From Dyadobacter fermentans (GTDB lineage: Bacteria > Bacteroidota > Bacteroidia > Cytophagales > Spirosomataceae): 64,000 nucleotides of DNA. Position numbers and translations under genes: made by a program. Within the stretch, counting starts at the first letter, position 1. Each line of letters opens with the position of its first letter. The stretch spans positions 62,001-126,000 of the forward strand of contig NZ_JAHXBN010000007.1 in NCBI RefSeq assembly GCF_019924045.1, given 5' to 3'. The notes beneath the pieces were generated by a model. That model was not told where the DNA came from. It worked only from the letters and a program-made list of their open reading frames with translations, and searched no databases. This document shows positions 26,135-34,521 of the stretch, piece after piece.

Positions 26135-26186
26135 ATTTGGCAAAGTGATAACGAGCAACTTTGCGTAGCAACAATCACATGAAAAC

Positions 26187-26525
26187 ATGCTACGCTATCT
26201 GCTTTTCGCCGTTTTGATGCTTCATGGAGCTATTCACCTGGCGGGCCTTTTTACCCCGGTCGCCGGGCGGGTGATGGCGATTGACAGAGCCCCCGGGATT
26301 TATTGGGCGGTCTGTTCGACCCTGTTTGGACTCAGTGCTTTGCTACTGGTCCTGCATGAAAAGCACTGGTCCTGGGTAGCGCTTCTGGCTGCCTTAAGCT
26401 CGCAGGTGCTTATCGCATCGGCCTGGGAGCAGGCTCGTTTTGGGACGATACTTAATGTGGTGATCGTTTTGACCGTACTCGTGCTGCTATTTGTCAAAGA
26501 GGCGCCTGTAATGTTTCGGGATTGA
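26187..26525 (+). CDS. Small four-helix membrane protein, function unknown
   Basis: 112 residues, almost all hydrophobic, with about four membrane spans (starting MLRYLLFAVLMLHGAIHLAG and ending VVIVLTVLVLLFVKE). I do not recognise a functional family. It lies 37 bp before a DinB-like gene on the same strand and may share its promoter and the palindrome at 26119-26134. Confidence 0.6.
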   Translation: MLRYLLFAVLMLHGAIHLAGLFTPVAGRVMAIDRAPGIYWAVCSTLFGLSALLLVLHEKHWSWVALLAALSSQVLIASAWEQARFGTILNVVIVLTVLVLLFVKEAPVMFRD

Positions 26526-26562
26526 TCTTCCGGTTTACTTCAAACACTTATTCGAATATCTG

Positions 26563-27066
26563 ATGGCTTTCTTTACAACAACTCAGACCTTATTGGCATT
26601 GTGGCGTCAGGCCCGCTCACGATTTTCTGATCAGCTGCCAGCATTGACAGAAGCGGATCTAACAAAAAAGTTGCCAGGAACACAAAATAGCGTGGGTTTT
26701 CTGATCAGGCATATCGGCGAAGTTGAGATGCTTTTTGTGAAGAACGTCTTCGGTGAACATGTCGAGGTGAAAGCCAAAACCCTGATTGCGCAGCATGATA
26801 CCGGGGAATGGACCGATCTGGATGCGTTGCTGTCTTTTGTGAGCCAGTCAGTTGGGGCACTTGAATCGGTGATCTCCAAACAGACCGACCAGGATTGGCA
26901 GCGAGAGGTCGTTACCAGGGAATTCGGTCGGAAGACACTGGCTGAATCGCTCGGTAGAATTATCTCGCATACCGCTCATCACGGTGGTCAAATGGCTGTG
27001 ATTCTTAAATATGCTGCCACGCAGCCATTGGTAGCGCGGGAAATCAAACTCGATACTGAGCCGTGA
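26563..27066 (+). CDS. DinB-like (DUF664/YfiT-type) four-helix-bundle protein
   Basis: 167 residues. Metal-site histidines of the DinB/YfiT fold are visible: His in FLIRHIGEVE and the pair in SHTAHHGGQM. The family includes mycothiol- and bacillithiol-dependent transferases as well as many proteins of unknown activity. Despite the name, a DNA-damage role is not supported by sequence. It follows the small membrane protein gene. Confidence 0.82.
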   Translation: MAFFTTTQTLLALWRQARSRFSDQLPALTEADLTKKLPGTQNSVGFLIRHIGEVEMLFVKNVFGEHVEVKAKTLIAQHDTGEWTDLDALLSFVSQSVGALESVISKQTDQDWQREVVTREFGRKTLAESLGRIISHTAHHGGQMAVILKYAATQPLVAREIKLDTEP

Positions 27067-27201
27067 CAGCCACGTTTGTCTCCTCAAAAACCTCACCAGG
27101 AGCTTGCCGTATCAGCACGGGTACAGTGTTGTCAGCAGGCTTGTTTCGATCCGATCGCATCGGGCCGGGCGAATTATCCAAATGGAAAATGGGAGAGTAA
27201 G

Positions 27202-28029
27202 CTATTTTTTGACTGTTTTTGTGGCCAGGTATATCCCTTGAAGAACTACAACGGCGCTGACAATCATGGGAACTTCGGCTGGCAGGTACTCACTGGCGGT
27301 GATAAGATCAAATGTTCCGTGCCAGATTATCAACGGGATAATACTCCCGGACTTTTGAAAAAGCCACCCGAGCAAAATTGCTCCGAAGAAAAGGCTGATT
27401 GCCCATCCGATTATTCCCCAACCCATTTCCTGGTAATTTTCGTTGAACGCAAATGCAGGCAAGTGCCATAGCATCCATATGGCGGTTACGATGCCCGCTG
27501 CCCGAATCGGAGAATTTCTTTGGAGGAGTGTCGGGTAGAACCAGCCTCGCCAACCGGATTCCTCACCCAGACCAAATGTGAGCATCCATATGCATAAAAC
27601 TGCGACCGGCGGCATGCCTGGCAGTTTTTGGGTCTGGCCCAAATGGCGCAGAGATGAAATTTCTCCGGTTACGACCCAGGTGGTGATTGCTGCGACAGCC
27701 AGATAAGCCGCCAACATGGCGCCTGTCAGGTATACCAGCTCGCGGTCAAACCGAAAACAAAAGATGCTGCTCAACCATGCGGTAACTGCCGAACTGCCTC
27801 CCCGATAGTAGCTTGCTGCAATGCCGCCAGCCAGAGGGCCGAATGAAGCGAAGAAAAACTGGCCCGGAAAATGCCAAGTTTTGAACTTGAATAGTGCCTC
27901 AATTGCCAGTGGCGCCCAAAAACTCCATGAAAATAAAAATGTTGTCAGGATATAAACAAGCAGGGCCTGGTGGCCAGCGCAGGCAGGACCGCATGTTTTG
28001 CCGGGGCTGTACTTGCTTGCATCACTCAT
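27202..28029 (-). CDS. CPBP family intramembrane metalloprotease
   Basis: 275 residues with seven or eight membrane helices. The three CPBP motifs are intact: EESGWRGWFYP (Glu-Glu and Arg), WHLPAF and IIWHGTFD. Relatives are CAAX prenyl-protease-like enzymes used in bacteriocin self-immunity, peptide maturation or membrane stress. The start overlaps the stop of the shortened universal stress gene by 8 bp, so the two are probably cotranslated. Nothing nearby identifies a prenylated or peptide substrate. Confidence 0.87.
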   Translation of the reverse strand: MSDASKYSPGKTCGPACAGHQALLVYILTTFLFSWSFWAPLAIEALFKFKTWHFPGQFFFASFGPLAGGIAASYYRGGSSAVTAWLSSIFCFRFDRELVYLTGAMLAAYLAVAAITTWVVTGEISSLRHLGQTQKLPGMPPVAVLCIWMLTFGLGEESGWRGWFYPTLLQRNSPIRAAGIVTAIWMLWHLPAFAFNENYQEMGWGIIGWAISLFFGAILLGWLFQKSGSIIPLIIWHGTFDLITASEYLPAEVPMIVSAVVVLQGIYLATKTVKK

Positions 28030-28264
28030 CGTTTCTCAGGTGACATACCAGCAGCGGAACATCAGTCGAAAGTGCCAGCTTACGGGCGAGGCCCGGGCCA
28101 TTCAGCAACAGTTGCAGTAAATTCTTGTCGCGCCTGCAAAGGATCAGCATATCGACCTGTGCCTGGTGGCAGTATGTTTGAATACCCTCAGGGACACCAC
28201 CGACGAAAGAGAGCGCTTTTTGGGCGTTCTCTGAAAAATCGATGGGTACGAGGATTTTTTTCAT
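28022..28264 (-). CDS. Shortened universal stress protein (UspA-like)
   Basis: 80 residues. It has a UspA N-terminus (MKKILVPIDFSENAQKALSF) joined straight to UspA C-terminal sequence (HQAQVDMLILCRRDKN, then LARKLALSTDVPLLVCH). About 60 residues of the usual 140 are missing from the middle, including helices 2 and 3 and part of the ATP-site loop. The frame is still open and couples to the CPBP gene. It is either an in-frame deletion remnant or a minimal Usp-like peptide. An FNR-box-like palindrome lies 78 bp upstream. Confidence 0.6.
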   Translation of the reverse strand: MKKILVPIDFSENAQKALSFVGGVPEGIQTYCHQAQVDMLILCRRDKNLLQLLLNGPGLARKLALSTDVPLLVCHLRNDE

Positions 28265-28341
28265 GAGCTTTTCAAGTCAATATGTGGCAGACCATGGTGA
28301 TTCCACGCCAGCAAATTTCTTGCTGGCTGCCGGAAACATAT

Positions 28342-28355
28342 ATGATTTACATCAT
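28342..28355. promoter_or_regulatory. FNR/Crp-type box (ATGAT-TTAC-ATCAT)
   Basis: Perfect 5-4-5 palindrome very close to the FNR/ANR consensus TTGAT-N4-ATCAA, between the two universal stress genes and upstream of the shortened one (start 28264). Universal stress genes are classic FNR-type targets under low oxygen, so the fit with context is good. Confidence 0.5.
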
Positions 28356-28384
28356 TCTGCTTATGGCTATTTGTGGGAAGTATT

Positions 28385-29224
28385 TTAGGGATGCGCGATA
28401 AAAACAGGCAGGTTCAGGCTATGGATCAGCGGATCGGCGGTGCTCCGTGTGACCATATTTGAAAACGTGCTGCGCCCATAGGATCCCATGACAACCAGCG
28501 TTTTTTTCTTGTTCATCAAAAAGGCGAAGAGCTCCGAATTGGGCTGGCCGTAAAGTCTCTTGAAATGCGCGTTGGAGTAGTGGGCGCTGACTAGCTTTGC
28601 GAGTTTCCCCTCGTCAGGGTGGTCCTGCGCGCCTTCATCCATCACGCGCACAATCGTTAACCGGCAATCTTCCAACTCCGGCAAAAGATAGGAAAACTGC
28701 TTGATGGCATGAACAGCCGCGGCATTTCCATCGTAGGCGAAGACAATTTCCTCGATTCCTTCGAATAGATCGGGCGCTATCATTACGGGACATTCGACGG
28801 CGCAAAGCACATCTTTGAGAAACGCGCTGGGCTTTTTCTCATCCCACGGCTCGAAAGCCAGATCGCTGCCGATAATCATCAGATCGGTGTAACGGCTTTC
28901 GGCCAGAATCTGTTCAAGCGGTTCGTGCGGATTCTCATGCACGCTTACGTGTACGCCCTGCCGTTCACAGATCGCACGGAAAGTGCTTTCGTTTTCGCGG
29001 AGCAGTGCCTGCTTTTCTGCAAAATGGGGTAGGTCGCTGATCGTAATTGTTTCTGCAAAGGGCGTCCCTAATAGGACTTTCATCTCAGGGATCTGTTGGT
29101 AGGGTGCATTTTGCATAAAGATCCCGGTGAGCCTTGACCGGGTCAGCGAGGCCAGATAGCAGGCGAACTGTACGTGATGGGTATTCAGGTGACTTGCATC
29201 CATCACCAAACGAATGTTTTTCAT
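28385..29224 (-). CDS. Tandem-domain universal stress protein
   Basis: 279 residues from the ATG at 29224 (MKNIRLVMDASHLN); an in-frame ATG at 29326 adds 34 residues with no family match. Two Usp folds in series: first about 1-145, second from about 150, with GSYGRSTFSNMV as a nucleotide-binding-like loop near the C-terminus. The first half has degenerate ATP-site residues. It probably acts in survival during respiratory or nutrient stress. An 11-bp gap separates it from a small Cys-rich ORF upstream on the same strand. Confidence 0.85.
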   Translation of the reverse strand: MKNIRLVMDASHLNTHHVQFACYLASLTRSRLTGIFMQNAPYQQIPEMKVLLGTPFAETITISDLPHFAEKQALLRENESTFRAICERQGVHVSVHENPHEPLEQILAESRYTDLMIIGSDLAFEPWDEKKPSAFLKDVLCAVECPVMIAPDLFEGIEEIVFAYDGNAAAVHAIKQFSYLLPELEDCRLTIVRVMDEGAQDHPDEGKLAKLVSAHYSNAHFKRLYGQPNSELFAFLMNKKKTLVVMGSYGRSTFSNMVTRSTADPLIHSLNLPVFIAHP

Positions 29225-29235
29225 ATGGAAGATTA

Positions 29236-29400
29236 TTAAATGGATGATAGGATACGGGCTTTCATTGAGCGGGTTACGGCTAGGTCGGCATGTACGTCCA
29301 TGGTGCATCCAGCGCAGTGCAGGCATTGAAAACCGCAGCGAACGTTGCAGCTACCGTAAAAGCCCCGGGAGACCATGTCAAAGAATTTGATTGAATCCAT
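29236..29400 (-). CDS. Small cysteine-rich protein, unknown
   Basis: A 54-residue open frame from the ATG at 29400 to the TAA at 29236, ending 11 bp before the start of the universal stress gene. Its middle reads SCNVRCGFQCLHCAGC, five cysteines in a C-x3-C-x3-C-x2-C-x2-C pattern, with basic flanks and an acidic/His patch (MDVHADL). Chance frames rarely place five cysteines within 14 residues. I recognise no family. The pattern could bind zinc or an iron-sulphur cluster or respond to redox. No SD is seen, as is common in this phylum. Confidence 0.5.
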   Translation of the reverse strand: MDSIKFFDMVSRGFYGSCNVRCGFQCLHCAGCTMDVHADLAVTRSMKARILSSI

Positions 29401-29502
29401 AATGCTGGTTGTCCAAATGGCTGTACTTATTTAACTGCCTCAAAATAAGCGCTATGTTTCAGTAAAAAACTTGACCGGCCTTATGTGGTATGATGATCTG
29501 CG

Positions 29503-29700
29503 TCAGGTTTCAGCATAAATGCGGCTGCCACTTTCGATGGCGGTGACCATTCCGTCCGGATCGCGCGCAATTTGAGCATACGTAATCTGTGACTTTTACC
29601 CGCCCGACTCACTGATTGCCTTGAAACTTCCCGCCATGTCGGTCAGAACTGCAATGGGTATAATCTTCGCAATGCCCAGTCTGAAAATGATGTGGCGTAA
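29503..29700 (-). pseudogene. Remnant resembling a VOC (glyoxalase/bleomycin-resistance) protein
   Basis: The minus strand reads, in one frame, an IPIAVLTDMAGSFKAISESGG segment, an in-frame TAA, then a QITYAQIARDPDGMVTAIES segment ending at a TGA at 29503. The order 'strand - helix with SGG - strand with DPDG' is that of the second half of a VOC-fold module. The in-frame stop and missing N-terminal half suggest a dead fragment. It is the main content of the 29401-29847 interval; the rest shows nothing I can assign. Confidence 0.35.
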
Positions 29701-29847
29701 ATACTACAAACAGTTCATAATTAGTCGTACGAGCGGAGAGTAACCATTGGCTACCTTTCCGACTGTTAAACTGTAATCAGTCGCATGCGTTCTGGTTCCG
29801 GTAATTCATGTAACACATCGACATTCCATTAACCTTTTATCTGATTA

Positions 29848-31899
29848 ATGAAAAACCTCTTTACGTTCATTTTCGCGTTTTTGCTATCTGCACTCCACGC
29901 GAGCGGCCAGTATATCACCGTTTGGAAAACAGACAATATTGGTGAAAGTGCAAACAACCAGATCATCATTCCGGCAACAGGCACCGATTACAGCGTAGCC
30001 TGGGAGGAAGTGGGCAATCCAACGAACAATGGTGCTACAACGGCATCAGGTCATTATACGCTCACCTTTCCTGCACCGGGAATTTACCAGGTAAGTATCT
30101 CACCAGGCAGCGGAACGTTTACACAAATTAACTTTGGCGGTGAAAGTGATAGATTCAAGCTGATTGAATTAAAACAATGGGGCGACATCCAATGGGAGAG
30201 CATGGAAACCGCATATTTATTCTGCAATAAGATGATAATTACGGCAACCGATATCCCGAACCTGCAACATGTTACTTCAATGAGTAACATGTTTAGCAGC
30301 AGCGGGGTTACATCAATTCCGGGTATTAACAGCTGGGATGTGAGCGGGGTAACCAATATGCAAGGGTTGTTTTCCTATACGAGAATGAATGAGCCCCTTG
30401 AAAATTGGGACGTAGGGAATGTTACTAATATGAACGGAATGTTCTCAAACTCCGATTTCAACCAACCTATTGGAAATTGGGACGTGAGCAAGGTGACGGA
30501 TATGTCCTTTATGTTTTCACAAGCACGTAACTTCAACCAGCCGATCGGTTCGTGGGACGTCAGCAAGGTGACGGATATGCCTTTTATGTTTTCAGAAGCA
30601 GGTAACTTCAACCAGCCGATCGGTTCGTGGGATGTAAGCAGTGTGACCACCATGCAAGGTATGTTTAGTGGTGCGTCGAACTTTAATCAGGCATTGGATA
30701 GCTGGCAGGTAGGAGAGGTTACCGACATGCAATATATGTTTGACGATGCAGCTGCGTTCAATGGCGCTATCGGCGGCTGGGATGTGGGTAATGTGACGAA
30801 CATGGGTGGAATGTTCAACGGGGCAGTCGCGTTCAACCAGCCTATTGGAAATTGGGACGTCAGCAAAGTAACTGATATGTCGTCCATGTTCAATGGGGCC
30901 ACAGCCTTCAATCAATCCCTGGCGAACTGGGATGTCAGCAACGTAACAGCTATGCCCAATATGTTCTATCAGGCAACTTCGTTCAACCAGCCTGTCGATT
31001 CGTGGAATGTAGGCAAGGTGACCGATATGTATCTGATGTTTGCATTTGCCAATAGTTTCAACCAGCCGGTTAATAATTGGGACGTCAGCAAGGTTACGAA
31101 CATGGTTTACATGTTTGCCATGGCCCCGAATTTTAATCAGCCACTGAATAAATGGACACTCGCATCTGCGCCTTTCATGATATCGATGTTGCTGGGTACC
31201 AAAATGGATTGTGTAAATATGGGCCTCACATTGCAAGGGTGGGCAGCCAATGTCGCCACACCCGATAGCATTATTTTCGGTGCGGAAAACATTAGCTATG
31301 GCAGTCAGGCGGCGACAGCTCTGGAGACTTTAACCAATTCTAAAGGCTGGACGATTACGATTGGCGATGATGTGGAGTGTGAAGCTCTGGAGGTTTCACT
31401 TATTCATTTTAATGCAAAAAATGTAGGCGCGGCCGTCAAACTTGACTGGGCCACTGCTTCGGAAACGGACAATGATTATTTCGAAGTGGAGCGTTCGGCC
31501 GACGTGCGGGCCTGGACTACAATTGGCCGGCTCAAAGGGGCAGGAACTGTAAGCATCGTGCAAAATTATGCATTCACCGACTCAAATCCGCTTGAAGGTG
31601 TTTCCTATTACCGGCTCAAAATCGTTGACTTCAATGGAAAGGTCGATTATTCAATGATCAAACCGATCAATATACAACCGGGCCCTGCTTTGAGCATTTA
31701 TCCTAACCCGGCTACCAGTTCGGTGACCATCTCGGGGAAAGCAGCAGGATATTTCAAAATATTCCATAGTTCAGGTCGGAAGGTAATGCAAATGAGAGTC
31801 CATGCTGAGAAAACGACCATTCCGATCAGTGGACTGCCGGCGGGAGCCTACGTTATTGTATCTGATAATGGTTTGATTTCGAAATTTGTGAAGGATTAG
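29848..31899 (+). CDS. BspA-like DUF285 repeat surface protein with T9SS C-terminal domain
   Basis: 683 residues. Signal peptide to about residue 20 (ALHASGQ). An N-terminal beta domain (about 21-150) is followed by eleven 25-residue DUF285 repeats of the form FNQPIGNWDVSKVTDMSxMF plus a degenerate twelfth (about 160-440), a second beta domain (about 510-600), and a type A type-IX-secretion sorting domain with SIYPNPATSSVTISG. BspA-like repeat proteins act as surface adhesins. The C-terminal domain directs transport across the outer membrane and attachment to the cell surface. No -7 element is seen nearby. Confidence 0.88.
   Translation: MKNLFTFIFAFLLSALHASGQYITVWKTDNIGESANNQIIIPATGTDYSVAWEEVGNPTNNGATTASGHYTLTFPAPGIYQVSISPGSGTFTQINFGGESDRFKLIELKQWGDIQWESMETAYLFCNKMIITATDIPNLQHVTSMSNMFSSSGVTSIPGINSWDVSGVTNMQGLFSYTRMNEPLENWDVGNVTNMNGMFSNSDFNQPIGNWDVSKVTDMSFMFSQARNFNQPIGSWDVSKVTDMPFMFSEAGNFNQPIGSWDVSSVTTMQGMFSGASNFNQALDSWQVGEVTDMQYMFDDAAAFNGAIGGWDVGNVTNMGGMFNGAVAFNQPIGNWDVSKVTDMSSMFNGATAFNQSLANWDVSNVTAMPNMFYQATSFNQPVDSWNVGKVTDMYLMFAFANSFNQPVNNWDVSKVTNMVYMFAMAPNFNQPLNKWTLASAPFMISMLLGTKMDCVNMGLTLQGWAANVATPDSIIFGAENISYGSQAATALETLTNSKGWTITIGDDVECEALEVSLIHFNAKNVGAAVKLDWATASETDNDYFEVERSADVRAWTTIGRLKGAGTVSIVQNYAFTDSNPLEGVSYYRLKIVDFNGKVDYSMIKPINIQPGPALSIYPNPATSSVTISGKAAGYFKIFHSSGRKVMQMRVHAEKTTIPISGLPAGAYVIVSDNGLISKFVKD
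30328..31160 (+). repeat. Tandem 75-bp repeat array inside the BspA-like gene
   Basis: About eleven units of 75 bp, each coding W-[DNQ]-V-x(2)-V-T-x-M-x(3)-F. Two neighbouring units (about 30480-30640) are nearly identical at DNA level, which points to recent duplication; others differ more. Such arrays expand and contract by slippage or recombination. Confidence 0.85.
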
Positions 31900-31938
31900 A
31901 AGTAATAGCTGTAGTCAAATTAAACAACCCGGTAAAAG

Positions 31939-31955
31939 CAGGTAGGATGTACCTG
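31939..31955 (+). terminator. Possible terminator after the BspA-like gene
   Basis: CAGGTA-GGATG-TACCTG, a 6-5-6 inverted repeat 40 bp after the stop, followed by T-rich sequence. A modest hairpin. Confidence 0.35.
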
Positions 31956-32021
31956 GTTTCAACTTTTGAGTTTTTGTCAATAAGATGGCCAGATTAACAT
32001 TCCCAATTTAACTTGACTGTA

Positions 32022-32594
32022 ATGAATCGAAAAGTATTGATCGTCACCGGCGACGGCGGCGAAAGTTATGAAACACTCTATGCCGTGCACCGCTTCCAGG
32101 AAGAGGGGGATATCGTAAAAATAGCTGCGCCCAGCAGACGCCGTCTCAACCTGGTCATGCACGATTTTGAACCGGGTTGGGATACATATGTTGAGCGACC
32201 AGGCTATTGTCTTGATGCCGATTTGACGATTGACGAAGTGGTGGTAGGCGACTATGATGCCATACTCTTGTTGGGCGGCCGCGCCCCTGAATACCTGCGC
32301 AACCACGCAGCGCTGTTGGAAATAGTCCGGGAGTTTGACCGGCAAGGTAAATGGGTGTTTGCCATCTGCCACGGTATCCAGATTTTGGTAACAGCAGGAT
32401 TGGCCGATAAGCGAATACTAACGGCCTATGAACATGTGCGTGCGGAAATTGAGATGGGGGGCGGCACGTATTCCACCCGGCAGGCTGTTCGTGACGGAAA
32501 TATCATAACAGGACAAACTTGGCAATCACACCCGGACTTCTACCGTGAGGTCTTTCATGTAATGTCTGCTATGACGCATGAAAAGACCTCCTGA
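32022..32594 (+). CDS. DJ-1/PfpI family protein
   Basis: 190 residues from the ATG at 32022; an in-frame TTG at 32013 adds only three residues. A class I glutamine-amidotransferase-like fold with the nucleophile elbow AICHGIQIL (Cys then His) and a LLLGGRAPEYLR loop. Relatives are glyoxalases/deglycases, chaperones or proteases, and exact activity cannot be read from sequence. The 3' end overlaps the convergent AraC gene by 26 bp. It may answer carbonyl stress. Confidence 0.83.
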   Translation: MNRKVLIVTGDGGESYETLYAVHRFQEEGDIVKIAAPSRRRLNLVMHDFEPGWDTYVERPGYCLDADLTIDEVVVGDYDAILLLGGRAPEYLRNHAALLEIVREFDRQGKWVFAICHGIQILVTAGLADKRILTAYEHVRAEIEMGGGTYSTRQAVRDGNIITGQTWQSHPDFYREVFHVMSAMTHEKTS

Positions 32595-33495
32595 ATTCAA
32601 GCGGTGAAAGGCTGGTTTTGATCTTGAAAAGTTTACTGAATGACTGCGAATGTTCGAAACCCAAGGCATAAGCCACTTCCCGCACGGTCAGATTGGTGGT
32701 GGAGAGCGTTTCCTTGGCTTTTTCAATGAGCTTATCATGAATATATTGCTGTGCGTTCTGTCCGATCTGCGACCGCAGCATGTCGCTTAGGTAACTAGGC
32801 GACAAATTAACCTTTTCGGCAAGATATGCGACGGAAGGTAGTCCTTGTTCGAGCGCTATTTCGCCGGAAAAGTAATCGTCCAGGACGTCTTCCAGTTTTT
32901 GCAACAGATCATTATTGACAGCCTTGCGGGTGATGAACTGCCGTTTGTAAAAACGATTGGCATAGGTGAGCAGCAGTTCGATCTGCGAGATCACCACATC
33001 CTGGCTGAAATCGTCGATCCGACCGGACAGCTCTTTTTCGATCATATGAAAGAGCTCGAAGATCGTGCTTTTTTCCTCCTCGGAAAGATGCAACGTTTCG
33101 CGCGTCGAGTAGGAGAAGAAGCCATATTGTTTGATGTTCTTCGCAATGGGATAGCCGAGGAAAAAGTCCGGGTGGATAAGCAGGGTGTACTCCGAACAGA
33201 CGCTGAGGTCATTATCATTGCTGCCGATCACCTGGCCGGGTGAGGCAAACAGCAACCCGCCTTCGTCGAAATCGTAGTAGCTTTGCCCATACTTCAAATT
33301 CCCGCTCAGCCTGGGCTTGTAAGCGATTTTGTAAAAACTCAATACATGGAAATGCGGAATGTTGCTTTCCTGCACCTGCGTGTAAGCGCCGTTGATTAGG
33401 CTCACCAGCGGGTGCTGTGGTTTCAGCAGGCCGAATTCGCGGTGTGCATCGGCCAGCGACGCTATTCTTTTTGGACTGGTATCTTCCTTTTTCAT
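32569..33495 (-). CDS. AraC family transcriptional regulator (paralogue of 48623-49540)
   Basis: 308 residues with a C-terminal AraC double HTH (about 205-305; LAEKVNLSPSYLSDMLRSQIG and REVAYALGFEHSQSFSKLFK). The N-terminal domain has a DFDEGGLLFASPGQ cupin-like strand pair. It is plainly homologous along its whole length to the AraC protein at 48623-49540, and both follow an SDR gene. It lies 59 bp after the SDR at 33555-34430 and probably controls it. Candidate direct-repeat sites lie upstream of that SDR at 34483-34521. Confidence 0.9.
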   Translation of the reverse strand: MKKEDTSPKRIASLADAHREFGLLKPQHPLVSLINGAYTQVQESNIPHFHVLSFYKIAYKPRLSGNLKYGQSYYDFDEGGLLFASPGQVIGSNDNDLSVCSEYTLLIHPDFFLGYPIAKNIKQYGFFSYSTRETLHLSEEEKSTIFELFHMIEKELSGRIDDFSQDVVISQIELLLTYANRFYKRQFITRKAVNNDLLQKLEDVLDDYFSGEIALEQGLPSVAYLAEKVNLSPSYLSDMLRSQIGQNAQQYIHDKLIEKAKETLSTTNLTVREVAYALGFEHSQSFSKLFKIKTSLSPLEFRRSFHAS

Positions 33496-33554
33496 CGGTC
33501 GAAATCTTTAACGCCGACCAACGGCGTTTGCCGTCGGTCGGCATGGTTGCATTG

Positions 33555-34430
33555 TTAAGCGTTTTTGGTGTCGGCGAGTTCCTCAGGCAGAGTTGTTTGC
33601 GCCGCATTGGACACTTCTTCCCACGCTTCCCACGTGGCCAGGCGCTCCGCGTAGGCCTGGCGTACCCACGGCAGGCATTGATTGCCAAGGAAGATTCGCA
33701 AGGGCGGCTGGTCGGTATCCACGATCCGGAAAATCGCATTGGAAGTGGCATCGGGATCCCCCCTTTTCATATCGCCCAGGTGCCCGAAAAACTCCTGTTT
33801 AAATGCAGCATAGAGATCCATACCTGGTGAAAATTTCAGCGATTCCTGGCTGCCAAACTCGGTGGCGTAGGCGCCGGGCTCGATGATGGTCACCTTGATC
33901 CCGAAGGCTTTTACTTCCTCTGCAAGACTTTCATGAATGGCCTCGAAAGCCCATTTCGAAGAAGCGTAATAGCCTATAACCGGCAGCGTCACGTGACCGA
34001 GATTGCTCGATGTTCCCAGGATATGCCCGCCACCCTGTGCCCGGAGCAGGGGCAACGCAGCCTGGATGACGGCCACAGGTCCGAGAATGTTGGTTTCATA
34101 AAGCGCCCGGATTTCGTCTGCGCCGGCCTCTTCAATGGTGCCAACCAGGGAGTAACCGGCATTGTTAAGGACAATATCAAGGCGGCCGAAATGGGCATGG
34201 GCCTGCTGAACGGCCAATTTGACCTGTGCTGCGTTCGTCACGTCGAGTTCGAGCGTCAGCACATTTTCACCGTATTTTTCTTTTAATCCGGCAATACTTT
34301 CCGGTTTCCGGGCGGTAGCGGCAACCTTATCGCCCCGGTTCAGGGCTGCTTCGGTCCAAACGCGTCCGAATCCACGGGAAGCACCAGTGATAAACCATAC
34401 TTTGGGCGAATTTTTACTTTGTTGTATCAT
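33555..34430 (-). CDS. SDR family oxidoreductase
   Basis: 291 residues, a classical SDR: ITGASRGFGR loop near residue 14, LNNAGYS, catalytic TSSNLG serine and YYASSKWA tyrosine/lysine. No C-terminal DGG motif, which places it with the retinol-dehydrogenase/YpbA-like 'SDR family' of broad carbonyl reductases. It heads an SDR-AraC pair repeated at 47839-49540 with a different SDR. Likely an inducible aldehyde or ketone reductase. Confidence 0.88.
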   Translation of the reverse strand: MIQQSKNSPKVWFITGASRGFGRVWTEAALNRGDKVAATARKPESIAGLKEKYGENVLTLELDVTNAAQVKLAVQQAHAHFGRLDIVLNNAGYSLVGTIEEAGADEIRALYETNILGPVAVIQAALPLLRAQGGGHILGTSSNLGHVTLPVIGYYASSKWAFEAIHESLAEEVKAFGIKVTIIEPGAYATEFGSQESLKFSPGMDLYAAFKQEFFGHLGDMKRGDPDATSNAIFRIVDTDQPPLRIFLGNQCLPWVRQAYAERLATWEAWEEVSNAAQTTLPEELADTKNA

Positions 34431-34482
34431 AACTGTTGATGGATATTAATGATACCTCAAAGGTCATCACCCGCGAGCGGGC

Positions 34483-34521
34483 ATATGTAGCCTGAATGCG
34501 GGGATGTGTAGCCAGAATGGG
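34483..34521. promoter_or_regulatory. Two 21-bp-spaced direct repeats (TGTAGCC-x-GAATG)
   Basis: ATATGTAGCCTGAATGCGGG and GTGTAGCCAGAATGGGAA are near-identical and exactly 21 bp apart (TGTAGCC at 34486 and 34507), two helical turns. AraC proteins typically bind such direct repeats. They lie 53-91 bp before the SDR start that heads the SDR-AraC unit. Confidence 0.45.

Noticed and set aside
30328..31160. CRISPR-like regular repeats
   Set aside because: The 75-bp units are in frame and code for DUF285 repeats. There are no spacers and no cas genes.
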